From Capniomyces stellatus (taxonomy: Eukaryota; Kickxellomycota; Harpellomycetes; Harpellales; Legeriomycetaceae): a DNA stretch of 64,000 nucleotides. The notes under the pieces are model-generated. The model ran no database searches, was not told the DNA's origin, and saw only the letters and a program-made list of their open reading frames with translations. Of this stretch, positions 46,251 to 58,940 are shown piece after piece. The DNA lies in assembly GCA_001661515.1 (NCBI GenBank), contig LUVW01000040.1, positions 161,175 to 225,174 on the forward strand, read 5' to 3'. The translations under genes and the position numbers were made by a program. Numbering within the stretch: position 1 is the stretch's first letter; each line of letters opens with the position of its first letter.

Positions 46251-48920
46251 TTATTTACGGGATTGGCGTTTTCTGCGCTCAGACAGCAGGTTCTGCATTC
46301 CTTTGGTCTTTTTAAAGTCTTTAGAATTGGGGTCGATTGCAAACTCGCTGCTTTCAAAGATGTTTTGGAACCGGGAGTCATCGACGTTAAGTTTAAAGTC
46401 TTCTTGCAGCTCGTCGAGTTGTAGTTTGTCTCTGTTGCGTTTGTTTTTGGCTTTGTTTGGTTTTTGGCTAAGCTTTTCGGATTTGATGATCTGCTTCAAG
46501 TCAAAGTGATTGTGTTTGTTTGAGGAGTTGGAACTAACTATTCCGGCCTCCTGGGCTGATAGGGAGGATTTAGAGTCTAGCAGTAGTAGCTCAAGTTCGG
46601 CGGTCTCTCTCTGCTGTTTTAGGAGGTCTTGATTTTCGGCTGGCTTATTGGACTTTGTGTTCTTGGGTTTTCTAGCATTTTCGTTTTCAGAATCAGAGTC
46701 GTCAGAGTGAGCCAGGAACGGATCGTTGACAATTGATTTTTTGGAGCCCTTTTTGAATTTGTTTTCTTTGTCACCAGTGTTGTCAGCGCCTTGCTCTTCA
46801 AAAGATTTCTTTTCCTTTTTGGCAAGAGCTTTCTTTGCACGTTTTTCCTTTTGCTTTCTAACGTATTTTTCGAGAGCGGTTTCGTTGATGTATTTGTCAT
46901 TGTCGTCATCGTCGTTGTCAGCTTTATTGGAGTCAAGACCGGTTAATCCAGGAGTAAATGAGATTTCCATGTCACCAAAACCACCCTCGTTTTCGTCATC
47001 ATCATTGCCAAAGTCATCTTCGTTAAAGTGGTCGCGGTCTTTCTGGTTGTAAACGTCGTCTTTTGACCCTGACAATAGCAGTTTTCGCAGTTCTTCGATA
47101 CGCTTTTGTTTCTTTCCTGATTTTTTTGACTTTGATTTCTTTCTCAAATCAGAGCTAGAGTCTGGGTCAGAGCCAGGGCCAGAGTCGGAATTAGAGTCAG
47201 AGTCTGAGCTGGAATCCGAGCCTGATTCCGAGGATGCAGGAGCCAAAAAGGCATTAAAATCCATTTCATCAATATCCTGTTTGGAGAAATCTTTTTTGGT
47301 AACCATGACTCTTGAAGGGTCCTCGGTATCCCAGGTGAGCTTGACTTTAGAGTGTTGCAGTGCATTGGTGACAAAGTCGCGTGGCTTGTAGTTTTCGCCA
47401 ACTTTTGTTGCGATATCGGTAGGAGTGTCATCAAAGGAGACATCATCGGGGACAAAGCGCAAGTCAAAGAAGTTGGCGCTGGATTCGTATTCAGTACCAT
47501 CGCAATTTTCATAAATGGCAGCGGCAGTGGAGACAGAGTCGCATTCGGCTATGGCGTAGTAGTATTTTAGTTTTTCAAGCTCGTATTTTCGGAGGGCGGA
47601 TTGATCAAACTCATCGCCTTCCTCTTTGTTGGTTTGGTATTTAAACTCGGGAACTTTTTTAGGTTTAGAGTCGAGTTTAGGGTGTGATTTTGAAGAATCA
47701 GAACCAGAACCAGAACCGGAATCGGAATCGGAATCAGAGTCAGAGTCAGAGCTAGACTCAGAGTTGCTAGGGTTGTCGCTTTGGTTCTCGGGAATGTAGA
47801 TGGAGGTTGGGGGACCATGTTGGGTTTCTTGGGAGATTCTTTCTTTGCCGAATTCAGAGAGGAAGATTTTGACGCTGAAGACGGATCCGCCGCTGGGCTT
47901 AAAAGCAGAGAAGGTGGCAAGGATATCGACAGCGCGGATGTTGTCCCAATCGAGGTTGACAATGGCAAGTCTGTTGGATTGGGATTCTGAGCGGGAAACA
48001 GATGAGGGGTTGATTAGGTCGGCGTTAATGTAGTTTGGGTCAATTTGAGTGGAATTGTCAGAGTCAGAGTCAGAGTCAGAATCGGACTTGGAAAGCCTGG
48101 AAGTGGTCTTTTTTGAGGAGAATTTGTTGTCAGGATCAGAGTCAGAACCAGAGTCGGTGTCAGAGCCAGAGCTTGATAAGCCTTCACCACGAGCGCGATC
48201 GATTTTTTTAGGCTTTGGCGTATGTTTTTTGTGTACCTTGGAGTTGCTGGTGGATTCAGATTCAGACTTGGATTCAGACTCAGACTCGGATTCAGACCCG
48301 GACTCAGACTCAGATTGAGATTGAGATTCGGAAATGTCGCTCAAGAGGTTGGACTGTTCAAGTTCAAGCTGTTGTTCGAGTTTGGTCAAATCATTATCGC
48401 TTTGGTCAGACTCTTGGTTGTCGGAAGAAAAGTCTGTAGTGAATCTGGAATCTAGAGGTTTTTTCTGGGATTTAGGAGCTTTTCCGGGGGTTTCGTTGGT
48501 GGTTTTGCTGCTAGCCTTTCCAGACTTGTCTTTTTTGTCAAACACGTAGAATCTTTTTAGCTGAGCTTCAAGCCTCGAATCATGTTTTTTCCTGCCATAC
48601 TTGTCAACTAGAAAAAAGTAAAAACAAACAAACAAACAAGCAGAATAATTTTAATTTGTATCGACTTGGTTTGTAGCAAATTTGTCTAGTTTGAATTGGT
48701 TTGGTTGGTCTAGGCTGTAAATAACTCTGAAGCAATACCAAAAAACAACAACAACAACAATACGAATTATATGTTTACCTTTTTGCATGAATTCATTCCC
48801 GTCAAGTCTGTTTGCAAATCGAGCATCTAATTCAACCTTGTTTCTGTGTCTGGGTGGTCTAACAAACCTGGGATCACGTTGAACGTGTCCAAATCTTGGA
48901 TCATTGATATTGTCTCCCAT
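46251..48920 (-). CDS. ESF1: Nucleolar pre-rRNA processing protein Esf1
   Basis: Two exons on the complement, 48779-48920 and 46251-48607, with a phase-1 join and 832 aa. Esf1 is needed for early 18S rRNA maturation in the nucleolus. Matching blocks in order are DPRF and LDARF near the start; VDKYGRKKHDSR across the splice; LAIVNLDWDNIRAVDIL (RRM-like region); SEFGKERI; LRKYELEKLKYYYAIAECDS; AIYENCDGTEYESSANFFDLRFVPDD; NYKPRDFVTNALQHSKVKLTWD; ISFTPGL; and the C-terminal NUC153 block FAIDPNSKDFKKTKGMQNLL. The ATG at 48920 gives MGDNINDPRF. Long Ser/Asp/Glu tracts (coded around 47155-47235, 47700-47765, 48055-48170 and 48250-48330) interrupt the conserved parts and make the protein longer than yeast Esf1 (about 630 aa). 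The intron is 171 bp. Confidence 0.95.
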
Positions 48921-49436
48921 ACTACTATTCTTGCTGTAACTATAGCTATCTGGTTTCAATATTGATGTTATTTATGAACAAGGTGGTTATATGGTTGCTG
49001 AAGGGAAAAAAATGTTTTCTTGTAAATTCTAATCCTGACGTTTTACCAAGCAACTAATTTTTTTAAATAAAAGGCAATAAAAGTGTAAAAAAAAAAAATT
49101 GCTAGATTATTAGAAGCTAATACCCAATGTGTTTGATTTTACAACTTTTCTTTTCTTTTTTTTTTTTATACTTTATCTTTTGAAATTTTCTTGGTTGAAT
49201 TTTTTTTTAATTTTTTTTTAAAGATTCAAAGTAAAGTAAAAAAAAAAAACGCAAAAAAGAAATAGATGATTAGCCAATCAAAAAACATGATTTGGAATCT
49301 CAAAAATGCTATAATAAAAAAAAGCTAAAAAATAGAAAAAAATAATAATAGTGATAAAACGAGAATAAAAGTAAATAAATAAATAAATGAGGCTGTTGGT
49401 AAGTGTATTATTAGCGGATAGTAAGAGTAGGGAGGA
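48921..49436. other. Intergenic region between ESF1 and STT4
   Basis: About 515 bp, strongly AT-rich with long A and T runs (49085-49100, 49150-49170 and 49200-49250). It contains the ESF1 promoter and the STT4 3' UTR. No gene seen. Confidence 0.5.
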
Positions 49437-52400
49437 CTAGTAGGGGATTCCGTTAGTTGCCTTTTGGAAGCTGTCGTACATGACAGTTCGTTTATTTTCG
49501 TAACTGTCGTTGATTCGGTCCATCATGAACCTAGCAGCACCGCGTTCGCTTAGGTCAAGAGCGAATCTTTGTCTGAGTTTAGCAAGGGTGTCGCCTTTAG
49601 CAAAGCAAGGCAGGCCGCTGTCGGCCATGATGCTGACGGTCTGGATGATTTGGTCAGCGTAAGATCTGCAGCTCAAAAACGCCTTGACGCAGAGTTCGCA
49701 GTAGAGTTTGAACGGCTGAGCCGAGTAGGAGCCGCCCATGATCTGGACGTACTCGGTAGTCAGTTTAAACGGAGCGCTTTCAAAGGTGATTCCGCCAGGC
49801 GCAATGCCGAGAATAAAGCCAAAGTCGATATGAATGAGGTGGCCAACGTCGTCAATCATGATGTTGCCGTTGTGGCGATCTTTGAAGAGCAGCAGGTAGC
49901 TGAGCACAGAGTATGCGGCGCATGACTGGACAAAGTTGGAGCGCGCCTGCTGAAACTGGATGCTGTCAGCACCGCCGTACTTGATGACAAAGTAGTCATA
50001 CAGCGAGTTGACCTTTTCGCGGCCAAGCTGGTCGCGGGAAATTGAATTTGGAATAACCTCAATAATCCCGCACCCACTTGACGTGGCCACGACTCTGTAG
50101 GGGAACAGGTACAAGTCCAAGCCACAGGACGCAAATATGTTTTTGAAAATCGTGATGAGCTGCAGCGTAAGCATGTCTTGTCTACAGTCATCGCCCACCT
50201 TGAAGATGGCCGACAGCTTTGAGACAGGCAGGTCGTCGAGCTTGGAAGCTTTAGGCTTGTTGGACTCGAGGTGTTTGGGCTGGGTAGACGTTTGCAAGTT
50301 GTAGTTTAGTTCGTAGCTGGTTGTTTGCAGCGGCGCAGAGGTGTCGGCACCGGCTACTTGGTTAAACATAATGTTGCTGACTTCGAGGTCCTTGCTGTGC
50401 TGGGACGAAAACCGCAGGTTCTTGGCAAAACTGTCAATGCTCTTGCTCATGGAGGTTCTTTTCGCAGGAATGAGATTGTCTACTTTGGACGCAGCGATGG
50501 TCATTTCGGTGGTGTCTACAGAGTGGGACCTGGAGCTTACTATTGGGTCGGGAATGGAGCTGGCAAGACTTTCAACACGTTTGATTGGAGGAATTCCAGA
50601 CAGTCCAAGCCCAAGTCCGAGTCCAGCGGAGCCGCGGCGGTCGCTTTGGTTTGAGGCGGGTGGGTTGGCAGATTGCTGGAATTGCAGGTCAGATAGCTGC
50701 GGGGCAGTGCTGGTGTTGGCGGCAGAGTCTAGGACGGATGAGATAATGTTTTGGGCTGAGGGTTTAGGCGACTGGGTGCCGCCAATGAGCTCCTGCACAT
50801 CGTCGTTTTTGCCAAGTGTGTTGGGCTTGATATAGAAGGTGGCCATGAAGGGGGCTTTGGCGTGGGACTGCAGCGGTCTGCCAGAGCTGTAGTCAATGCC
50901 AACAACAGAGCAGTCTGGGTTGGACGGCAGGTAGACGCCTTGGTCAACAACGATTTTCTTCATTTCCTCGTCGATCTTGCGTTTCTTTTCGGTTTTTGAC
51001 TTTTTGATGAAGGGCTTCAGTGAGCCAGAGATCTCGGTAACCTTGCTAAAAAAGCTGAACTCGCGCTTGTAAAAGTCCGCCTCCTTGCCGCTAAAGTGCT
51101 CAATGATCTTTGTCGTCACCCTGTCGAGCGCAGGCTTGATCTCTGTGTCTGGCACTTTGCTGTCCTCATCCTTGTACGAGTTGGCCTCGATGTTCCAGAT
51201 GATTTGATGTGCAAACAGCTGCGATATCTTTGACGCGTCTACTATCGCCGATTCGACGTACCCTTGCTTGTCAAATCTCAGCGCCTGCACCAGCTGCGGC
51301 ACATTGAAGAACGTCACCTCAACCGGGTACTTTTCCAGCGCCCTCATTGCATACTGCAGCACCAGTGGCTCCTTCACCATGCTTGAGGATAGAATACTCA
51401 TCGACGTGATTGGCGCAACTGAGGTGTAGTACAGCAGGAACTTCAGCTCTCTGAACGTCTTGACCTTTGCGTTCAGTTTCGAGGGGTCGCCCATCAGACC
51501 CATGATCCAGCTAAAGTCGTTGTTGTGTCGATTCTTGACAAAGTCCTTTGAACCCGATATTTCGCTGTTGCCACGGCCTAACCCTTCCATGCTATCTTCG
51601 CCAGCCCCGGTGACTCTGCCCGGTCTGTTGAGCAGGTCGGGCGACCTTGGATACTTAGTATTGCTTTGGCCTCGTTCGTCTAGGCTTGGGCTTTCGCTTG
51701 CGTTGCTCTTGATGTTGGCTGTGGGGATGTTGCCGTTGGTTGACAGCTGCTCAAGGTAAAATCTGAAGCTTTCAGCATCCAAAACCAGCTCGCCTGGGTA
51801 CGCATGCACCAGCATCTGCAGCTCACTGGTCACTGCTGGGTAGGGGAACCTGTTGGGCAGGTAAATCGCCAGCTTTGGGTCTGCCACCCAGGCATCACGG
51901 ACCAGGTTTCTCCACCCGTCCTGCGACAGCGCTGGTTCAACCGTGAACCTGGAGGCGTCGCTGAGGTGTTTGATTGGCTCGCTTGTTGGGTTGGCCCAGG
52001 TCACCAGTCTTCGGATTTCCGACTCGAGGAGCAGCGACAGCAGGGCCTGGTTGCGCTGGAACCGGCCTTCGAGCTGTTGGTGTACAGCACTCGGAATGAT
52101 AAACAGCGACTCAAAAGTGGCTGAGCTAGTGGTTCTTGTGTGTCCATTGGCCCGCAAGTTGCCGCCATGCTTTGAAGCGGGGCTGAGGTTAGTGCTGGCG
52201 TCTCTGTGCAAGGACAGGTTCAACGACATTGACGACTTGTTGTGCAGAGTTTTGTTTACGTTTTCCATGTTGCTGGCCACGATGTTCTGGATCTTTCTGA
52301 AGCTTTCGGCGTTGCTAAGACTGCGTTTGTGGCCAGGTGTTCGCTGCTGCTGCTGGTTCAGCGAGTTTGAGCGCGAGTGGGTCTTTAGGTTGCTAAACGA

Positions 52401-55400
52401 CTGCGAAAGCGAGGGGGAATGCGCAAACTTTGACGGCTGTATTTCAGGCTCTGTTCTGGGCTGCATGCGGTCATGCGCCAAGTGCTGGGAATACGCTGTG
52501 GCATTCCCCCCGTTGACCGAGCTGCCAAATTGGTCGGTTCTGGAGGGGTTTGGCAGCTGTGAGCCTGGCAGATGACTGGACTGGACCAGCGAGGTTAGCT
52601 TGTCCTTCTGCAGGGCAGAGTGAGTGTCTATCAGCAACTGGACCTCAACCAGCAGCATGGTTTTGTTCCCGCTAAAGCTCCACCGGGGCAGCCTGCTGAA
52701 CCACAGAAACGCGGTATCAAACAGCTTCTCTCTAAATCGCACCTCGCTGATAATGTCGGGGAAGTTCCAGTGCAGAATCTTGAGCCCCAGGAATATCAGC
52801 TGGAACCGCTCGTATCTAGCCAGCGCAGCCGACGACAGCGACTCTGCATTGTCAAACGTCAGCTGCAGAATACGCACCATTGTGTCGGCCAGCGCCCTGC
52901 TGTTGCCAGCTCTACTCCACGCTGCGTCCAGCCTATCGTGCAAAAAGTTGATCAGCAGTCTGTGCGGCTGCAGCTGCCTCGAAATGGCGTCGTACGCCTT
53001 TGAGCGCGAGGAGTTGTCTGACGGCACATACGACATCCTCACCTCAAACGGGTTTTTGGGCTCAAACTTCCTCGTAAACACTCCAAGGTTCTCCTGCAGC
53101 AGCCAATGCCAAACTATACTCAGCTCCACGATTATCGCCAGCTCAGCATCCGGCCTCTCAACAACCACACCTGTCCACACATAAATCGCCTGTTGCAAGA
53201 TGCTCTTTTTGAAAATCGTCACTGGAACCCACACCAGCAGGCGCACCAACTCCATGTCCAGCGCCCCCTCGCGAACCAGCATTCTCCCCGCCACGGCCAG
53301 CAACCCTGCCACTCTGTCGAGGTTCAGCCCACCAACCTCTGCCTTGCTGGTGTGCGCTGACCGCATCTGGGTGTACAGGCTGGACAGCTCCGACTTGAGG
53401 TTGTTCACCGACTCTGCATCAAACTTGCGTCCAGTAATGTAGCACTGCTCACCAAACTTGTACAGAAACGCGGACGCATTGTCGTGCAGCTTCATGATGT
53501 GGTCCTCAAGCCCAATCTCAGCATCCACGCTTGACATCGACTCCCTCAGTTCCGAGATCCCGCTTGGCCCTGCTATTGCCGCCTGGCTAAGCTTGCGCCC
53601 CACTTCCAGCGCCATTGACCGGCCAATATGCGGCTCAAATCCCAGTCCCCCGCCATCACTGCCCTCGCCAAGCGCCAGGTAGTTGTACAGCAGCGCCTGC
53701 AGCTCAACAGGTGCCACCGCTCCGGTCCTGTCCAGCCAGTTGCGCGTGTTTTTGGCCACGTTGTTGAAGATCTTTCGTCTATAATTCATCGAGTCAGGGA
53801 ACTGCATCACCAGCTTGATCACCGTTGACGTAAAGTGGTAGACTGGAACAAAACGATCATCCAGCTCCGCCTTGCAACTCATCCACACCACCTGCAGCAG
53901 CTCCAGCAGCATCGTGATTGCTTTTCGGTCCAGCAACGCGGGTGGCGAGTTGCTCAGTATCTCCTCAATCGCATAGCTGCCCTGCTTGCTCACAGATGCC
54001 AGGTAGTGGCACTCCAGCACCATCAGCTGCTGCAACTGCGTGTGCGGGTCCGTGGACACCTGCGGCAACTTCATCTCCAGGTTTGGCTCTGCTGACCCCA
54101 TAACTCCATACATACATCTGCAGTTTGTGATCTTGCCCTTGCCATCCTTACCAACTCCATCACGCTCAGCCGCCCCTGCACTTCCGCCCTTTCTGTCTCT
54201 TCCGGTTTCGCTGTACTTTTGCAGCGATAGGTGTTGCTTTGGCTCTTTGATGTAGATGTCCACCACATTCTCAAAGATCGCCCCCAACGGCACAAGCAGC
54301 TTGGAGCTGACCACTGCTGAGCTTGAAAAATACCCCAAAAACGAACACACGTTTCCTTTTTTCGCCCTGCTCGACTCGGTGTAGTAAATTGCCAGCAGGA
54401 ACACTATTTGAGGCAGCATCATGTACTTCACTGCCCCGTAGTGCTTCGGGATTATCTCCAGCAGTCTTGCCCGGAGCTTCGTTGTCAGCGAAACCGATTC
54501 TGTCGAGCTTTTAAACGACAAACTGTACTCAATTTCGGTCTCCAAGTAGTTGACTGTAGACGGATGAACCAGCAACGGCGTGTTTTGTGCCAGCTCAGTC
54601 AAACGCTCCTGCTCAACCGACACCATGTCCTTGCCTACCACCAAGTCGTTCACTATTAGGTGGAACCAGAACTGCCTCCACAAGGAAACCAGCTCTGCCG
54701 ACGCCGTCGATGCACTGCACTTGTTTGAAGCTGCAACTAGCAACGGCACATAAAGCTTCAGCTGTAGCTGCTCCGTGCTCGCCCTGTCCTCCATGTACTT
54801 TGTGCTTGCCGAGATAAACTCCCTGATTACATTCGAAAGCGTCAGGTCATGGCCCTCTGAATCCTCACTCGAACTAATCAAATTCACCAATGATCGCGAA
54901 GCCTACAAAAAACGTGCAGCACCATTAATAGTTTAGTTGGTAATCATTGGTCTTGCATATATTTACTTGTACTTAAACGTATATACTTACTGCAAACATC
55001 GTGGCTCGACTATGCGACATTTTTCCAAACGACAAAAAGTTCAGCATGTTGGACACCACATGCAGTCTAGTCTCTGTGCTTCCGTTGACTCCCATCTGCC
55101 CAAAGCAGTAGATCAGCATCTCGTTCAGGTCTTCCTTGTTCCTGAACGCTGGGCCCAGCAACATCCCCAACGCCAACAGGCTGGTGTCCTGGCTTTTGCT
55201 CAGCACTGCCAGCTGAGTCAGCGACAGAGCAATGCTTCTTCTCATGTACTGCATGTCCACCTCCGTCCGGCCCTTCTCGGTCAGCAAAGCATTTAGCAAC
55301 TCGTGCATCGCCGATATGGTCTGTGTCTCCACACACCCCTTCTCAATCACCGATCTCCCCAGCGCATTTGCCGCAAGCTCAATTATCCTGAACTGGTCCA

Positions 55401-56966
55401 CATCTTTGCTGTCCTCATCCAACGACCCTACGTTCTCGCTAGTCGCCCGCACAATAAAGTCAATCGATACCCTTGTTATTGACGACCTAATGTCCCAAAA
55501 GTACGCCCCAATCACTGACAACATCTTGAAACACGACTCTGTCACGCTTGGCGACAACTTTCCATACTGACTACGCACATGCCCAAAAATACACTTTAGC
55601 AAATCGTCATCAAGCCTACCCCTAACCAGGCTTACTAGCGTCGACACAGTCAAACACCTCCTCATGATTATGTCCGCCGACTCTTTTGCCGACTTGCGCA
55701 TCTCTCTCCCCTCCTTAGCCGCGCTCACCACCACCGACCTCATTCCCAGAAACGTCTTAATCGTCTTTGAATACAAACTAACTAGGTCCTCACTATCCTT
55801 CCCCTTCTCAACAAACCTCCCCTGCGTCTCTGCCGTAAACTGAAACGTCGAAAGCACCTCTCTCAGCTCCAGCTTGCTCTTGCCCTTCAGTATTTTCTGG
55901 AAATACTCCTCCTTGTACATATTCTCCAAAAATCGACACTCCAGCACCACCTGCAACACCTTCAAATGCTGCCCAATCAAAATGTTTCCCGACGGCTTGT
56001 ACCCATTCATCGCATACACCAGTAACGCCGCCCTCCCACGCGTCTTTGCCTGCTGCTTTTGCACCTTTGCCAACAGCTCGTTCATCACCTTCAGCTTCTC
56101 CGCCTTCAACAGCCTGCTTGCCAGCTCCGTAGCCGATTTAACATCCCCTTCCGATATCGTCTCCAACCTGCTCTCAATCGCCTCCATTATCCCCAGCATC
56201 GCTGGAATCGTTTCCGACCACGCCTCGCCCGCCGAAATCTTATGCAGTCTCTCCTCCAATCCAAACAATTCCATCCAGATCCTGTCGCTAATCAGCTTGC
56301 TGTATATTGGCTTCTTCTGCCCCACTCCAATCAGCTCTATCGTCAGCTCCTTCATAAACTCGTGCGTAAGCGGAACCCCTGTTCTAAGTATCTGATCCTT
56401 TTCCAAATCAAACCCCTTTATCCCGCTGTACACCTCCAACAACTTTCCCAGCAAATACGACTGCATCTTTTCACAAACACTGCTTTTCGTCGTTTTGGCC
56501 AACATCATTATAATGTTTTGCTGCCTCAACGTCTACAAAACCACATTTCAACAATTATTTATATTTTACCCTCTTATTTACTTTTGCTCAACTGCTACAT
56601 TCATACTTGCATCCTTTCATTACTAACTCTTGCTATGTCCTTCATTTTCTGCCATCTTAAACCTCTATACTATTCTTGAAACTTACAATCTCCAACTTTT
56701 TCTCCTTGACCTTGTGGCCCGCATTCTGCACTCTTTTGTTGGCTTCAGCAACCAAAGAATCGCAAACCTGAATCATCAAATCAATCGTCACATCATAAAC
56801 CACACTCTTGTCGTGTACAGTCTGAACCCCTGAGGTCAAAGCAAGAACCTCTGCAAGCTCATCAGTAATCTGCCTCTGGATACTATTTATTCAGTTACAA
56901 ATCATAATTTACATTGCAATCTTTTCTTAAACCAACCTCTCCATCTTGATTACTTTTTTTATTCAT
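49437..56966 (-). CDS. STT4: Phosphatidylinositol 4-kinase, Stt4/PI4KA type
   Basis: Predicted exons on the complement: 56937-56966, 56687-56875, 54991-56532 and 49437-54902, all phase 0, 2408 aa. Stt4 makes PI4P at the plasma membrane, with partners Efr3 and Ypp1/TTC7. The long N-terminal part is a helical solenoid. The PIK/accessory region shows VPQLVQALRFDKQGYVE, DASKISQLFAHQIIWNIEAN, KPALDR and DFYKREFSFFSKVTEISGSLKPF. Kinase motifs are YLPSNPD, GRPLQSHAKAPFMATF, AIFKVGDDCRQD with the ATP-binding Lys, the catalytic loop KDRHNGN (about 2261), HIDFGF (about 2279-2284), PGGITFESAPFKLT and the C-terminal NGIPY. About 200 residues separate the first N-lobe strands from AIFKVGDD; yeast has about 15. 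The first exon (MNKKSNQDGE) depends on a GTTGGT donor and is the least certain part. The coding sequence is clearly GC-richer than its flanks. Confidence 0.95.
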
Positions 56967-58940
56967 CTTTCTTTATCACACACTACACGTCACACACGCC
57001 ACCACTCTTCCTCTCTTGCATATATTATATTATTGCTATTCTCCTCCTTTGGTGCTTCAATTTAAAGTTTGTTTGAGTTTTAGTTTTACCTTTGCATTTT
57101 TAGAGCCTACTATCAAAGAACAGATTGGAGCTGTTGGTTGAACTGTGTAATATCTTATGTCTTCTTTATACTCTTCTTATTATCTCTTTTTCCTTTTTGT
57201 TCCCTACGCGTAAAGCTTGATTCCTTTCTCTTTTCTATTTCTCTTTTCTCTATTTTAAAATAAATAGTTTCTGTACGAGTAGACACTGCTTTTCAAGGTA
57301 TGAATATCTTTTTTTTTGCTTTTAACAGATTAGAATTACTCAACTTTGTTTAATACAGATTCTTGGTACAAGGGGATTTTGTTTAACCTCTTTATTAAAT
57401 CTGCTAATAATAGTTCGCCTTCTCTATCTCTCTTGGCTTTTCGAATATCTGTTTTTTTTTCAATTCGTACTTTTCAAATTGAGCTTAAAAAGATCCCCAT
57501 CTATTTACTTGTTTACTTTTTCCAACGAATTGCATTCCCTTTTCTTTACTCCATTTCCATTTAATCTTTAAGTTTTAATAAGCTAACCTTATTAATTTTG
57601 AGCTCTCGCCCTCTCAGTTTTGCAGAATTGATATTAAACTCGTTATTTTAGACTTTTTAATGGCAAAACCCGTAGTATTCATGCATTTTCCTTTTATTTA
57701 GAGTTCTCCGATTTGCCAGGCCAGACTTTCTAGCTATATTATTTATTATATTACTCTTTGTCTAGCTCTACTATTCCATTAGTTGTTTTAATATCATTTC
57801 ACCAGTTTAGCTTAAACCCATTTTGCCCACTTTGCCCACTTTTGCTTTTATTCACATTACCACACATCACAATCATATTTTCCATCTAAGCCAAAAAACA
57901 TTCCGCATGAAATTTATTAAGCTGCATTTTTTTTTCCAACGCTCCATCTTTAATTTGCCCAACTACCACTAACCGTCTATCACATTTAGCCCTCTATCAT
58001 CACTTACTTCGTCTCATTTTCCAACGCCTTAACCTTCCAACTTTCAATGGTTTGTTTAGGAACAACTCTACAAAGTCTGTTTTTTTTCCGTTCTGGATTT
58101 CTTTTTCCGTCCTGGTATTCTTTTTGAGTAAAGAATTGAATATGCGATGAACTGGCCGTACTTTCTATTCGCTTGGTTCAAACTTGCTGAAGTGGTACAT
58201 TATTTGTGCAAAAAGCTATAACTTTGTAAAATAAATAAATTGTAATCCAACTAATCGAGTTTGTAGTTTACTCTGTGGTTCTATTGCCAATAGACCAAAT
58301 AAATAAACATTCTATAACTACCCAGTATTAGTTTTTAAAATCGTGGGGCTTCTTTGCTAAGAAAGCGGTTTTATCTCCAAGAATTTACCCAGTGAAACAA
58401 CCACAACCAGAATCACTAGAAATAACCCGACTTGGTTTATTTTATTCTAAATCAACTGTTACTTTATACATTTGCTTTTGCATATATCATACGCACAGTA
58501 TCTTGTTAAAAAAACGTGGTGGTGGGAGTGTATGATCCCAAGTTTGAACTGTGTTTCTTTGCTTTTGTCTATTCATTGAGGTTTCAAGCCTATTTCTTTT
58601 TTACTTTCCCTGTAAATGCGAATTAAAATCAACAATTCGCCTTTTCTTTTGACAGCGAATCGGATTTCAGTCTCATAAAAATTTATTGACTTCGTTGTTC
58701 CAAACAAGTCCCAGTAAAATTGAACGATTTTTTTTCCTCTTTTTTTTTTCCTTCAAAGAAAATTTAAAAAAAAAAACGATTTGGTTTAGTACCGTAATCG
58801 AAAACAATTTAGGGTTGATTACTAAACCTTGAACTATCACATTATCGACCTTCTTTATTTGAACACACCATTTCAAAGAAAAGTCAGATAAAAACATTTC
58901 ACTTTACAACAAAATAAGAGAATTTAGCTAAAGTGGAAAG
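56967..58940. other. Intergenic region between STT4 and the small Lys-rich gene
   Basis: About 2 kb between two divergent genes, so both promoters should be inside. It is pyrimidine-rich on the plus strand between 57000 and 58000 (CTTTTTCTC-type blocks upstream of STT4). It holds copy B of a diverged dispersed element (58346-58437) and a CCAATAGACCAAATAAATAAAC motif at 58286 related to motifs at 282 and 33388. No gene seen. Confidence 0.5.
58346..58437. repeat. Diverged dispersed element, copy B
   Basis: Partner of 39482-39573. Shared blocks in order are CTTCTTT, GGTTTTATCTCCAAGAATTTACCCAGTGAAAC-like, CAGAATCACTAGAA and ACCCGACTTGGT. It lies between STT4 and the small Lys-rich gene. Confidence 0.45.

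Noticed and set aside
46726..48549. Repetitive frames opposite and beside ESF1 (Ser/Glu/Asp- or Arg-rich)
   Set aside because: Out-of-frame reads of the Ser-Asp repeat tracts of Esf1.
50341..54817. Many long plus-strand frames opposite STT4
   Set aside because: They are antisense shadows of a GC-rich coding exon with biased codon use; none has a motif or a plausible start.
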